A stretch of 64,000 bases of DNA. Origin: TMP-24 sp046348855. Its GTDB lineage: Bacteria; Pseudomonadota; Alphaproteobacteria; Rhodobacterales; Rhodobacteraceae. Made by a program: the position numbers and the translations under genes. Shown here piece after piece: positions 8,451 through 17,747 of the stretch. The first letter of the stretch is position 1. Every line of letters starts with the position of its first letter. The stretch spans positions 1-64,000 of the forward strand of contig JAXMDK010000002.1 in the NCBI GenBank assembly GCA_046348855.1, written 5' to 3'. The notes under the pieces are model-generated. The model ran no database searches. It was not told the origin of the DNA and was given only the letters and a program-made list of their open reading frames with translations.

Positions 8451-9524
8451 TCAGCCCTCCATTACGTCGTCACCGCCCTCGTCCGGGGCCGCGCCGAAGT
8501 CCAGCCCGTGGCTGGCGCGGATCTTGTCCTCGATCGCCAGGGCCACATCGGGGTTTTCCTTCAGGAACAGCTTGGCATTCTCGCGCCCCTGGCCGATCCG
8601 TTCGTCGCCGTAGGAATACCAGGCGCCCGACTTCTCGACCACGCCGGCCTTGACGCCGAGGTCGATCAACTCGCCGGTCTTGGAAATCCCTTCGCCGTAC
8701 ATGATGTCGAATTCGACCTGCTTGAAGGGCGGCGCCACCTTGTTCTTGACCACCTTCACCCGGGTGGTGTTGCCCACCACCTCCTCGCGGTCCTTGATCG
8801 CCCCGATCCGGCGGATATCGAGCCGCACCGAAGCGTAGAACTTCAGCGCATTGCCGCCGGTCGTGGTTTCCGGGTTGCCGAACATCACCCCGATCTTCAT
8901 GCGGATCTGGTTGATGAAGATCACCATGCAGTTCGACCGGCTGATCGAGGCGGTGAGCTTGCGCATCGCCTGGGACATCAGCCGCGCTTGCGCGCCGACC
9001 GTCGCGTCGCCCATGTCGCCCTCGAGCTCGGCCTTGGGCGTCAGCGCCGCGACCGAATCGACGACGACCAGGCTGACCGCGCCCGACCGCACCAGCGTAT
9101 CGACGATCTCCAGCGCCTGTTCGCCGGTATCGGGCTGGCTGATGAGCAATTCGTCCAGGTTCACACCCAGTTTCTTCGCATAAAGCGGGTCGAGCGCATG
9201 TTCGGCATCGACAAAGGCGCAGACCCCGCCCTTTTTCTGTTCCTCGGCCACGACATGCAGGGTCAGCGTGGTCTTGCCCGACGATTCCGGCCCGTAGATC
9301 TCGATCACGCGCCCCTTCGGCAGCCCGCCGATGCCGAGCGCGATGTCGAGGCCGAGCGAGCCGGTCGAGGTCGCCTCGATCTCCAAGGCCGGGCTGCCCG
9401 CCCCGAGCTTCATGATCGAGCCCTTGCCGAACTGCCGTTCGATCTGGGCCAGCGCGCTGTCGAGCGCCTTCTGCCGGTCGCTGTTCTTCTTGTCGTTCAT
9501 GTCGAAAAGGTTCGCCACTGCCAT
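8451..9524 (-). CDS. recA: Recombinase A
   Basis: 357 residues from the ATG at 9524, supported by GGAGCGGGACA upstream. RecA forms filaments on single-stranded DNA, drives strand exchange and triggers LexA self-cleavage. Walker A (GPESSGKTT, residues 78-86), Walker B (LVVVDSVAAL), the L1/L2 region with NQIRMKIGVMFGNPETTTGG and a short acidic tail (DEGGDDVMEG) are all present. The length is typical. A LexA-type operator is present in the promoter (9575-9589), so this gene should be DNA-damage induced. Confidence 0.98.
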   Translation of the reverse strand: MAVANLFDMNDKKNSDRQKALDSALAQIERQFGKGSIMKLGAGSPALEIEATSTGSLGLDIALGIGGLPKGRVIEIYGPESSGKTTLTLHVVAEEQKKGGVCAFVDAEHALDPLYAKKLGVNLDELLISQPDTGEQALEIVDTLVRSGAVSLVVVDSVAALTPKAELEGDMGDATVGAQARLMSQAMRKLTASISRSNCMVIFINQIRMKIGVMFGNPETTTGGNALKFYASVRLDIRRIGAIKDREEVVGNTTRVKVVKNKVAPPFKQVEFDIMYGEGISKTGELIDLGVKAGVVEKSGAWYSYGDERIGQGRENAKLFLKENPDVALAIEDKIRASHGLDFGAAPDEGGDDVMEG

Positions 9525-9574
9525 TGTCCCGCTCCTTATTTCACACCCCTCGGGGGGCGGCAATCATTGCCTTT

Positions 9575-9589
9575 GTTCTTGCCTTGTTC
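9575..9589 (-). promoter_or_regulatory. LexA (SOS) box of recA
   Basis: GTTCTTGCCTTGTTC is an exact GTTC-N7-GTTC match, the known LexA operator of alphaproteobacteria including Rhodobacter. It lies 51 bases upstream of the recA start. Confidence 0.88.
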
Positions 9590-9778
9590 CGTTCTTATGG
9601 GACCAAAACCAGAACATTTCAATCGAATTTTCCTGCCCAACTGTGCGGGCGCAAGGTTAACAGACGGTTTACGCCGAGGGTTGCCTGCGAAAATTCGCGC
9701 CGTGGCGGGTTGCCCGGCGGCGCAAGGCCCGGCTAGGAAGGCCGCGACGCCCCATCCATCAAGCCCGATTGCCCCGCT

Positions 9779-10372
9779 ATGCTGATCTTCTGGAAAGAAC
9801 GCCTCGTCTTTCTGGCGACGCCCAAGACCGGCTCGACCTCGCTCGAAACCGTGCTCGAACCCTTTGCCCATGCGGCGCTGCGCCGCCCGCCCGAGCTCAA
9901 GCACATCCCGGCCGGCAAATATCGCCGCCACCTGGCGCCGCTGCTCGAAGGGCTGGCGGGCGAAACCTTCACCACCGTCGCCCTGATGCGCGAGCCGGTG
10001 GACTGGCTGGGCAGCTGGTTCCGCTTCCGCCAGCGCGAGGACATCGTCGGGCGCGACCGTTCGACCCGCGGCCTGACGTTCGAGCAGGCGGTGGCCGGCT
10101 ACCTGGCCGAGCCGCAGGCCCCGAACATGGCCGTCGGCACCCAGTCGCGGTTCCTGTGCGGGCAGGGAGCAAAGCCGCTGGTCGACCGGATCTTCCGCTA
10201 CGAGGCGATGGCCGACCTCGTCGCCTTTTTCGAGGACCGGCTGGACTGCAGCCTTGCCCTGCCCCATCTGAACGGCTCCCCGGCCGCGGACTTGAACCTT
10301 TCGCTCGAAACCGATCGCCGGCTTCGCGCCCGCCTCGCGCCCGACCTCGCGCTCTACGACCGCCTCGCCTGA
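9779..10372 (+). CDS. Sulfotransferase-family protein
   Basis: 197 residues. The N-terminal FLATPKTGSTSLE matches the 5'-phosphosulfate-binding loop of PAPS-dependent sulfotransferases, and VALMREPVDWLGSWFRF matches the 3'-phosphate-binding region (R-x-P-x-x-x-x-S-W). It should transfer sulfate from PAPS to an unknown acceptor, probably a carbohydrate or lipid. There is no clear Shine-Dalgarno site. The last about 45 residues are echoed in a degraded downstream copy (10411-10577). It is divergent from recA across 254 bases; an alternative name is Sulfotransfer_2-like hypothetical protein. Confidence 0.72.
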   Translation: MLIFWKERLVFLATPKTGSTSLETVLEPFAHAALRRPPELKHIPAGKYRRHLAPLLEGLAGETFTTVALMREPVDWLGSWFRFRQREDIVGRDRSTRGLTFEQAVAGYLAEPQAPNMAVGTQSRFLCGQGAKPLVDRIFRYEAMADLVAFFEDRLDCSLALPHLNGSPAADLNLSLETDRRLRARLAPDLALYDRLA

Positions 10373-10404
10373 CCGGCGCGGGCCCCCGGGGGACGGCTGG
10401 CGCG

Positions 10405-10577
10405 GATTGGCGCGACCGCAGCCTGACGCTGCCGCGCCTAACCGCTCTCCCGCTGCCCGGCTGGGCCGCACGCAGGAAACCGACAGGAGGCTTCGCGCCC
10501 GACCAGTGTCCGACCTCCCGTTCTGCGACCGTCTCGTCTGACAGGCACAGCCGCGGTGCCGGCTGGCGTGGGGTATC
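10405..10577 (+). pseudogene. Decayed tandem copy of the sulfotransferase 3' end
   Basis: About 169 bases downstream of the matching site in the sulfotransferase gene, the sequence repeats in degraded form. Bases 10476-10541 translate as ETDRRLRARPVSDLPFCDRLV and stop, against ETDRRLRARLAPDLALYDRLA and stop in the intact gene. Just upstream DRSLTLPRL parallels DCSLALPHL, with a one-base shift between the two stretches. Similarity continues past both stops (GGCTGGCGYGG). The rest of the gap (10578-10769) shows no gene; GTGCCGTCCGTGC near 10630 resembles part of the mosaic repeat. Confidence 0.72.
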
Positions 10578-10769
10578 TGCCGCCTGCGCCGCGCATTCAA
10601 CTGGAAACATTTCACCGACCCATCGACGACGTGCCGTCCGTGCACCCCGGCGCAGCCAGGCAGCGCCGGACTGTCCAGCGGCCTGACCTGCAAACGACCC
10701 GACTTGCCCCCCGCCCGGCGTCCACCCCCCGCCGACGTCACGAGCACCAGATCGCACGGCGGCCTCGCC

Positions 10770-13072
10770 TCAGTGCAGCTGGCTCTGGACGGTCGCCGTC
10801 AGCTCGCTGAGCGAGAAGGGCTTTGGCAGGAACACCGAATTGGGAATCCGGTCGCGTTCTTCGGAAAGGCTTTCCTCCGAATAGCCGGAAACGAACACGA
10901 CCCGCGTGTCCGGCCGGTCCTTCAGCGCCTCACGCACCCAGGTCGGCCCGTCCATCCCCGGCATGATCACGTCGGTCACGAACACATCGACCGCCAGCGC
11001 CCGGTCGGCCAGGAGGCGCAGCGCCTCCTCGGCATTCTCGGCCTCGATCACCTTGTAGCCGCGCATGGTCAGCGCCCGGCTGGCGAAGGCCCGGACCGGG
11101 GCCTCGTCCTCGACCAGAAGCACCACGCCCTCGCCCAGGCGCAGGCCGCGCTCGGGCCGCACGACCGCCGGGGCCGGTTCCGCCACATCGCCCGTTCCCG
11201 CCTCATGGGCGGGGAAGAACAGTGCGAAGGTCGTTCCGCGACCCAGGATCGAATCGCAGAAGATATAGCCGCCGGTCTGCTTGACGATGCCATAGGCCAT
11301 CGACAGGCCGAGCCCGGTGCCCTCGCCGGGTCGCTTGGTGGTGTAGAAAGGCTCGAATATCTTGTCGAGCTTGTCCGGCGCGATGCCGGTGCCGCGGTCG
11401 GCGACGCGCACCACCACATAGTCGCCGGCCGGAACCGTCGCCCGGTCGCGGACGAGGTCGCGCTCCAGATGCACATTCTCGGTCGAGATCTGGATGCGGC
11501 CGCCATCGGGCATGGCATCACGCGCATTGACGACGAGGTTCATGATCACCTGTTCCAGCTGGCGCTTGTCGGCGCGGATCGGGCGCAGATCGGGATCGTG
11601 CGCCAGCGTCAGTTCGGTCCGCTCGCCCACCAGCCGGTTCAACAGGTGCGTCAGGTCCGACAGCGTATCGCGCAGGTCGAGTACCGCCGGTTTCAGCGTC
11701 TGCTTGCGCGAGAAGGCGAGAAGCTGGCCGACAAGGCTCGCGGCGCGGTTGGCGTTCTGGTTGATCTGGACCAGATCGCCATAGTCGGCGTCGGACGTAT
11801 CGTGGCGCAGGAGCAGCAGGTCGCAATGGCCGGAAATGGCGGTGAGCAGGTTGTTGAAATCGTGGGCCACGCCGCCGGCCAGCTGGCCGATGGCCTGCAT
11901 CTTCTGGCTTTGCACGAATTGCGCCTCGAGCGACTTCAGCCGCGTCGCGTCCGACAGGATCGCCATCAGGCCCGGCTGGCCCTCCTCCAGCGTCCGCGTG
12001 AGGATCACCTGAAGATAGCGATCCTCGGCCTCGCCCTTCAGGCGCAGAACCTCCGGGCGGTTCTCGGCGCGGCCCGCCACGGCCTCGGCCAGCCAATCCT
12101 GCACCGGCCGCCCCAGTCCTTCCAGCAATTCGCCCAGGGCGGCGCCCTGCGGCCGTTCGCCGATGAAGGCCCGCGCGGCGCGTTGGCTTCGCGCAACTCG
12201 CCCCTGGCCGACAGCCGCAAGAGCGCGATGGGCAGCCGCTCGAAGGCCATCGGGTCGCGCGGGGCCGCCGCCCGGCCCGGTGCCGGCAGGAAATAGATCT
12301 CCCGCCGTCCGCCCGCGCTTTCGACATCGGCGATCAGCACCCGCATCTTGCCCGAGGCGGCGGTGATCTCGTGTTCCTCGCCGGGGCGCAGCGGCAGGTC
12401 GGGAAAGATGCGGTCGAGCGTCCTGACCCGTTCGCCGATGATCCGGCGCAGCGCCTCGTTCATGAAGAGGATGGTCCCGGCGTTCGAGACCGTCAGCATC
12501 GGCAGGCTGATCGATTCGGCCCCGCGCCCGCCGGTCGCGCGTTCGGCCATGTCCTCGAGCCGCCAGAGCATCCCCGTCCGGTCGAGATGGTGGGCGGCCA
12601 GCCGCACATGGCCGCGCCGCGTCACCAGATCCTCATGGGCCGCCCCCGCCGCCTCGGCCCGGGTCTGAAGCCGGTGCAGGACCGCGGCCGGATTGGCGAA
12701 GACCTCGCCCAGCACCCGGGTCAGCGTCTGGCCGCCGCGCGTGCCGAACCGTTCGATGGCCGCGCGGTTCTGGAAGCGGATTTCGCCGTCGCAATCGGTG
12801 GTGAAGCTGGGCGCGACATCCTGGCCGATGAAGGCGGCAAGCTGCGCCCCCAGCCCGTCGCGCCCCTTGACCGGGCGGCGTGCGAGAATCGCCAGCAATC
12901 CCGCGGTTGCGGCCAGCGCCCCGGCCGCGCCGTAGGCGGCCAGCGGCGGAACCGCCGGGACGAGCAGGCCGGCCAGGCAGGCCAGCGCCGACCCCACCGC
13001 CAGATACAGCGCGCGCGGCGCAATGCGGTCGGCGGTTCGCATCACCGGCTCGAATGTCATCACCGACAGCAC
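10770..13072 (-). pseudogene. cckA: CckA-type hybrid histidine kinase, interrupted by a one-base frameshift
   Basis: Two adjoining frames make one hybrid kinase of about 765 residues. The first (13072 down to about 12180) has two N-terminal membrane segments and PAS-like regions. The second (about 12180 to 10770) has the HisKA box (AGGVAHDFNNLLTAISG), HATPase (NLVVNARDAMPDGG, GTGLGLSM) and a C-terminal receiver (VFVTDVIMPGMDG, LPKPFS). The join falls in 12171-12184: REAN continues in one frame and RAFIGERPQGAALGELLEGLG in the other, consistent with one lost base. CckA phosphorylates CtrA through ChpT. If real, the break separates the sensor from the kinase core; a sequence error is equally possible. 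The start is GTG 13072 or ATG 13060. Confidence 0.85.
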
Positions 13073-13125
13073 GTCCGTGGTTCCCCCAAAAAAGATTCGC
13101 TCGCGGCCATTGCGGGCGCAAATCC

Positions 13126-13140
13126 CTAAGCGCCGCTTAA
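13126..13140. promoter_or_regulatory. Candidate CtrA site upstream of cckA
   Basis: CTAAGCGCCGCTTAA matches the CtrA consensus TTAA-N7-TTAA at seven of eight positions, 54 bases upstream of the cckA start. This is inferred from the motif alone; see the similar sites at ctrA and sciP. Confidence 0.4.
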
Positions 13141-13177
13141 CTTGCGGTGGAATACATCTTTAAATTGTGTATTTTCC

Positions 13178-14365
13178 TCAGCGGTCGCGCGTCAAGAGTG
13201 CGGCAAAGAATCCGTCGCCGCCGGTGACCGGCGAAAACCGCCTTTGCCAGTCCAGCCGGAAACCCGGGTTCTGCGCGACGAAGGTTGCGGTCTGATCCTC
13301 GTTCTCGCAGCCAAGGATCGAGCAGGTCATGTAGGCGAGGCGGCCGCCGGGTCGCACATGGAAGGCGGCGGCCGTCAGGACCTCGGCCTGCAGGCGGCAC
13401 AGGTCCTGCAGCCGCGCAGGCGTCAGCCGCCATTTGGCGTCCGGGGTGCGCCGCCATGTCCCCGAGCCTGAGCAGGGCGCGTCAACCAGGACCAGATCGA
13501 ACTGCCGGCCCTTCAGCGCCTTGGCGTCGACGCAGGCGATTGCTGCCCCGGCCCGCGCCGCGCGCGCCGGCAGGTCGCGCATCCGCGCCGGGTCGGCGTC
13601 GTGGGCCGCCAGCGCCAGCCGCGCCCTTGCCGCCATCGCCAGCGCCTTGCCGCCACCGCCGGCGCAATAGTCGAGCACCTGGTCGCCATCGGCGAGCGGC
13701 AGGCATTCGACCGCAGCTTGCGACGCGGCGTCCTGCAGTTCGACAAGGCCATCAAGATAGGCGCGTGACGCCTTGATCTTGCTGGCATTCTTTACCACCA
13801 CAAGCGCCGTCTCGGCCAGATCGGAGGGTGTGGCCTCGATCCCGTCGGCGGCCAGCGCGGCGATGGCCGCCGGGCGATCCGCCTTGATCCCGTTGACCCG
13901 CAGGAACACCGGCGCGCGCTGCCGCTGCGCCGCCATCACCGCCGGCGCTTCGGCGCCCCACGCCGACCTCACCGCGTCAAGCAGCCAGTCGGGCCAGTCG
14001 AACCGCACGCCGTCCGCAAGGCTGTCCAGATCGGGCGCCGCTGCGAGTGCCGCCTGTTCCTCGGTCGACAGTGGCGGCGGCGCATAGGACGCGCCGGTGA
14101 AAAGATCAACGGGATCAGTGGCTTCCGCCCGTATCTTGCCGATCATCAGCGCCCGGCCAGACGGTTCGGACGCGCCGGCCAGCGCGGTGAAGCTGCGCAG
14201 GCAGCGCAGCGAGTCGAAGACCAGGTCGCGCACCGCCACCCGGTCGCCCGACCCGGCAAAGCGCGAGCCGCGCGCCCAGCCGGTCAGCGCCGCTTCGGCC
14301 GGCCGGCCGGCCAACACCTGGTCGAGCACGCCGACGGCGGCCTGGACGCGCGCGGCTGGGGTCAC
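13178..14365 (-). CDS. rsmB: 16S rRNA m5C967 methyltransferase (RsmB/NOP2 family)
   Basis: 395 residues from the GTG at 14365, preferred because family members begin TPAARV; a TTG at 14401 would add 12 residues. An N-terminal NusB-like helical domain (about 1-130) is followed by a SAM-dependent methyltransferase domain. That domain has the SAM loop VLDYCAGGGGKALAMA and the two family cysteines in DAPCSGSG and MTCS. It methylates cytosine 967 (E. coli numbering) of 16S rRNA. It follows guaB closely on the same strand (43 bases from the GTG), so co-transcription is likely. Confidence 0.88.
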   Translation of the reverse strand: MTPAARVQAAVGVLDQVLAGRPAEAALTGWARGSRFAGSGDRVAVRDLVFDSLRCLRSFTALAGASEPSGRALMIGKIRAEATDPVDLFTGASYAPPPLSTEEQAALAAAPDLDSLADGVRFDWPDWLLDAVRSAWGAEAPAVMAAQRQRAPVFLRVNGIKADRPAAIAALAADGIEATPSDLAETALVVVKNASKIKASRAYLDGLVELQDAASQAAVECLPLADGDQVLDYCAGGGGKALAMAARARLALAAHDADPARMRDLPARAARAGAAIACVDAKALKGRQFDLVLVDAPCSGSGTWRRTPDAKWRLTPARLQDLCRLQAEVLTAAAFHVRPGGRLAYMTCSILGCENEDQTATFVAQNPGFRLDWQRRFSPVTGGDGFFAALLTRDR

Positions 14366-14408
14366 GACCTGCTCAAGGAACGGGCCACAAGCCCTTGGCA
14401 AACCGTCA

Positions 14409-15857
14409 TCATATCAACCGGTAGTTCGGGCTTTCACGCGTGATCTGCACGTCGTGGACGTGGCTTTCCTTCAGCCCCGCCCCGGTGATCCGCACGAATT
14501 CGCAGTTGCGCCGCATCTCGGCAATCGTGCGGTTGCCGGTATAGCCCATCGCCGCCCGCAACCCCCCGACCAGCTGGTGCACCACCGCCTGCGCCGAGCC
14601 CTTGTAGGGCACCTGCCCCTCGATCCCTTCGGGCACGAGCTTGTCGGAGGCAGCGTCCTTCTGGAAATAGCGGTCGGCCGAGCCGCGCGCCATCGCGCCC
14701 AGCGAGCCCATGCCGCGATAGCTCTTGAAGCTGCGGCCCTGGTAGAGAATGACCTCGCCCGGGCTCTCGTCGGTGCCGGCGATGGCCGACCCGACCATCG
14801 CGCAGGAGGCCCCGGCGGCAATCGCCTTGGCGAAGTCACCGGAATACTTGATGCCGCCGTCGGCGATCACCGGAATGTCGCCCGCCGCGCTGACCGCGTC
14901 GAGGATCGCTGTCAGTTGCGGCACGCCGACGCCGGCGACGATCCGGGTGGTGCAGATCGAGCCGGGGCCGATCCCGACCTTCACCGCGTCCGCGCCGGCC
15001 CCGATCAGCGCCCGGGTCGCCTCGGCGGTGGCGACGTTGCCGGCCACCACCTGCACCCGGTTCGACAGTTTCTTGATCCGTTCGACCGCCTTGGCCACGC
15101 CTTCGGAATGGCCGTGGGCTGTGTCGATCACCACCATGTCGGCGCCGGCGTCGATCAGCGCCTGGCTGCGTTCGAACCCGGCGTCGCCCACGGTCGAGGC
15201 GGCGGCGACGCGCAGGCGGCCCATCTCGTCCTTGCAGGCATGGGGGTTCAGGACCGCCTTTTCGGTGTCCTTCAGCGTCAGCAGGCCGGTGAGCTTGCCC
15301 TGCCCGTCCGTCACCAGCAGCTTCTCGATCCGCCGCGCCTTCATCAGGCTTTTCGCCGTCTCCAGATCGGCGGGTTCGTGCAGGATCGCCAGGTTTTCGG
15401 CGGTCATCATCACCCGCACCGGCGTCCGGTCGTCGGAGGCGAAGCGCATGTCGCGGTTGGTGACGATGCCGACCACGCGGCCTTTCTCGTCCACCACCGG
15501 AAAGCCGGTGACGTTGTAGCGTTCCTGAAGCGCCTTGGCGTCGGCGAGCGTCTGGTCGGGGCGGAGCGTGATCGGATTGTCGACCACGCCGCTTTCGAAC
15601 CGCTTGACCCGGCTGACTTCCGCCGCCTGTTCGAGAAGCCCGAGATTGCGGTGGATGACGCCGATCCCGCCGGTCTGGGCCATGGCGATCGCCATCCGCG
15701 CCTCGGTCACCGTGTCCATCGCCGAGGACAGCAGCGGGATGTTCATGCGGATCGCCCTGGTGACGAAGGTCGAGGTGTCGGCGTCGGACGGCAGCACGCT
15801 GGATGCGGCGGGAACCAGAAGCACGTCGTCAAAGGTGAGAGCCTCACGAATCTGCAC
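14409..15857 (-). CDS. guaB: IMP dehydrogenase
   Basis: 482 residues from the GTG at 15857, which is preceded by a near-perfect ribosome site (AGGAGGTACACCC). It oxidises IMP to XMP with NAD+, the committed step of GMP synthesis. A split TIM barrel carries two CBS domains (about 95-205) and the catalytic cysteine loop GIGPGSICTTRI near residue 300. The flap GSLGAMARGSADRYFQ is intact. The length is typical. It is divergent from the amidotransferase gene across 150 bases and probably heads an operon with rsmB. Confidence 0.97.
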   Translation of the reverse strand: MQIREALTFDDVLLVPAASSVLPSDADTSTFVTRAIRMNIPLLSSAMDTVTEARMAIAMAQTGGIGVIHRNLGLLEQAAEVSRVKRFESGVVDNPITLRPDQTLADAKALQERYNVTGFPVVDEKGRVVGIVTNRDMRFASDDRTPVRVMMTAENLAILHEPADLETAKSLMKARRIEKLLVTDGQGKLTGLLTLKDTEKAVLNPHACKDEMGRLRVAAASTVGDAGFERSQALIDAGADMVVIDTAHGHSEGVAKAVERIKKLSNRVQVVAGNVATAEATRALIGAGADAVKVGIGPGSICTTRIVAGVGVPQLTAILDAVSAAGDIPVIADGGIKYSGDFAKAIAAGASCAMVGSAIAGTDESPGEVILYQGRSFKSYRGMGSLGAMARGSADRYFQKDAASDKLVPEGIEGQVPYKGSAQAVVHQLVGGLRAAMGYTGNRTIAEMRRNCEFVRITGAGLKESHVHDVQITRESPNYRLI

Positions 15858-16007
15858 GGGTGTACCTCCTGGCAGGCGATTGCGTTTGGCACTTCGCTCT
15901 TTCACGGGGCGGCCGCGAGTGCAAGGCAAAAACGCCGCCTTCGCGCCGGCCCTTGCCCCTGCCGCAAACCCGTGGTTTCACTCGGCCGCGGGGCAGGAGG
16001 AGCGGAC

Positions 16008-16703
16008 ATGCGCGTTGCGGTCATCGACAATACCGAAGTGTCGTCGCTGGGCCAGGTCGGCGTGGCCCTGCGAGAGGCCGACGCCGAAATCCAGGTCTTC
16101 CGGGCCTGGGCGGGCGAGGCCCTGCCGGACGGGTCTTATCACGATGCGCTGGTGGTGCTGGGCGGCGAACAGAACGCCCTGGCCGACGACACCCATCCCT
16201 ACCTGCCCGACCTTGCCCGGCTGATGCGGCGCATGGGCCAGGCGGACAAGGCGGTTCTGGGCATCTGCCTGGGCGGTCAGCTGATGGCGCGGGCCTGGGG
16301 CGGCGCGAACCATCTGGGCACCGCACCCGAGTTCGGCTGGCAGCGGATCGGCCTGACCGCCGAGGGCCGCCGCGATCCGGTCCTGTCGGTGCTGGCGCAG
16401 GACTTCCTGTCGTTCCAGTGGCACAAGGACACGTTCACGCTGCCCGCCGGCGCGGTCCATCTGGCCGAAAACCCCGCCGCCAGCAACCAGTGCTTCCGCA
16501 TCGGCCGGGCGAGCTATGCCATGCAGTTCCATTTCGAGGCCAGCCGCCCGGTGATCGAGGACTGGAACCGCCTGTTCCCCGAAACCGCCGAGCGCATCCG
16601 CCCCGGCTGGCTGGCCGACTATCCGGCCATGGCCGCCGAGAAAGGCCCTGAGGCCGACGCCGCCGGCCTCGCCATCGCCCGCGCCTGGGTCAGCCTGATC
16701 TGA
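16008..16703 (+). CDS. Class I glutamine amidotransferase-like protein
   Basis: 231 residues, with a strong ribosome site (GGAGGAGCGGAC). The class I amidotransferase triad is visible: nucleophile cysteine in LGICLGGQLMARAWG, and the His/Glu pair in MQFHFEA; FQWHKDTF is a second conserved block. Stand-alone proteins of this type resemble GMP-synthase-like amidotransferases and gamma-glutamyl hydrolases such as PuuD, so the acceptor is unknown. No fused synthetase domain is present. The divergent guaB neighbour hints at purine metabolism, but that is only context. The next gene follows after 26 bases. Confidence 0.8.
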   Translation: MRVAVIDNTEVSSLGQVGVALREADAEIQVFRAWAGEALPDGSYHDALVVLGGEQNALADDTHPYLPDLARLMRRMGQADKAVLGICLGGQLMARAWGGANHLGTAPEFGWQRIGLTAEGRRDPVLSVLAQDFLSFQWHKDTFTLPAGAVHLAENPAASNQCFRIGRASYAMQFHFEASRPVIEDWNRLFPETAERIRPGWLADYPAMAAEKGPEADAAGLAIARAWVSLI

Positions 16704-16729
16704 CCGCCGCCAACCTTCAGGAAGACCGG

Positions 16730-17611
16730 ATGTCCCAGCCCCATCGCCCCCTGGCCGCGACCCTGTGGATGGCCGGATCGGTCTGCGGCCTCTGCCTGGT
16801 GGCGATTGCCGGGCGGGCGCTGAAGGCCCATCTCGATACGTTCGAGGTCATGCTCTACCGCTCGCTGGTCGGGGTGGCGGTGATCGGCCTGACAGCCACC
16901 GCCACCGGGCGGCTGGGCGCCATCAACCGCCGCAATCTGGGCACGCATTTCCTGCGCAACGCCGTGCATTTCGCCGGCCAGAACCTGTGGCTGTTCGCGC
17001 TGTCGCTGATCCCGCTGGCGCAGCTGTTCGCGCTGGAATTCTCCTACCCGATCCTGGTGGCACTGAGCGCACCGCTGCTTCTGGGCGAACGGCTGACGGC
17101 GACGCGGCTCCTGTCCGCCGCCACCGGCTTTGCCGGTATCCTGATCGTGTCGCGCCCCTTCGGCGCGGGCGGGCTGTCGGTCGGCCTGCTGGCGGCGCTG
17201 CTCAGCGCCTTCGGCTTTGCCGGCGCGGCGATCCTGACCAAGCGGCTGACCCGCGTCACCTCGGTCCTGTGCATCCTCTTCTGGCTGACGCTGATGCAAA
17301 GCCTGATGGGCCTGGCCTGCGCCGCCGCCGACGGGCATGTGGCGCTGCCGCCGGTCGCCGCCCTGCCCTGGGTGCTGGTCATCGGGCTGGCGGGGCTGGG
17401 AGCGCATTTCAGCCTGACCAAGGCCCTGTCGCTGGCGCCGGCCTCGCTGGTGGTGCCGATCGACTTCGCCCGCCTGCCGCTGATCGCCGCCATCGGCGCG
17501 CTGTTCTATGCCGAACCTTTCGATCTCTGGGTGCTGGTCGGCGGCGCGATCATCTTCGCCGCCAACTGGATGAACATCGTCGCCGACAGCCGCCGGACCG
17601 CCCGCGCCTGA
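16730..17611 (+). CDS. EamA-family (DMT) transporter
   Basis: 293 residues with about ten hydrophobic segments and two internally related EamA halves (about 10-140 and 150-285). Typical landmarks are YRSLVGVAVIG in the first half and a second-half end with a conserved small-residue helix. Members of the drug/metabolite transporter superfamily export amino acids, nucleosides or other small metabolites; the substrate cannot be read from sequence. It lies 26 bases after the amidotransferase gene on the same strand and is probably co-transcribed. Confidence 0.85.
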   Translation: MSQPHRPLAATLWMAGSVCGLCLVAIAGRALKAHLDTFEVMLYRSLVGVAVIGLTATATGRLGAINRRNLGTHFLRNAVHFAGQNLWLFALSLIPLAQLFALEFSYPILVALSAPLLLGERLTATRLLSAATGFAGILIVSRPFGAGGLSVGLLAALLSAFGFAGAAILTKRLTRVTSVLCILFWLTLMQSLMGLACAAADGHVALPPVAALPWVLVIGLAGLGAHFSLTKALSLAPASLVVPIDFARLPLIAAIGALFYAEPFDLWVLVGGAIIFAANWMNIVADSRRTARA

Positions 17612-17747
17612 CCGGCAGCCCGCAGCGCGGCAAGAAGGTCGCAATGCGCCCCGGATCTCGCACGGACGCAACGTCATTCGTTGACCGGCGCGCGAACTGG
17701 CGCTTAGGCTGACCGCATCGAAATACATCTCATGGGGGATACGGAGC

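Noticed and set aside
14097..16007. Plus-strand frame continuous with the amidotransferase gene, covering guaB
   Set aside because: Family sequence starts only at the ATG at 16008 with a strong ribosome site; the upstream part is antisense of guaB and rsmB.
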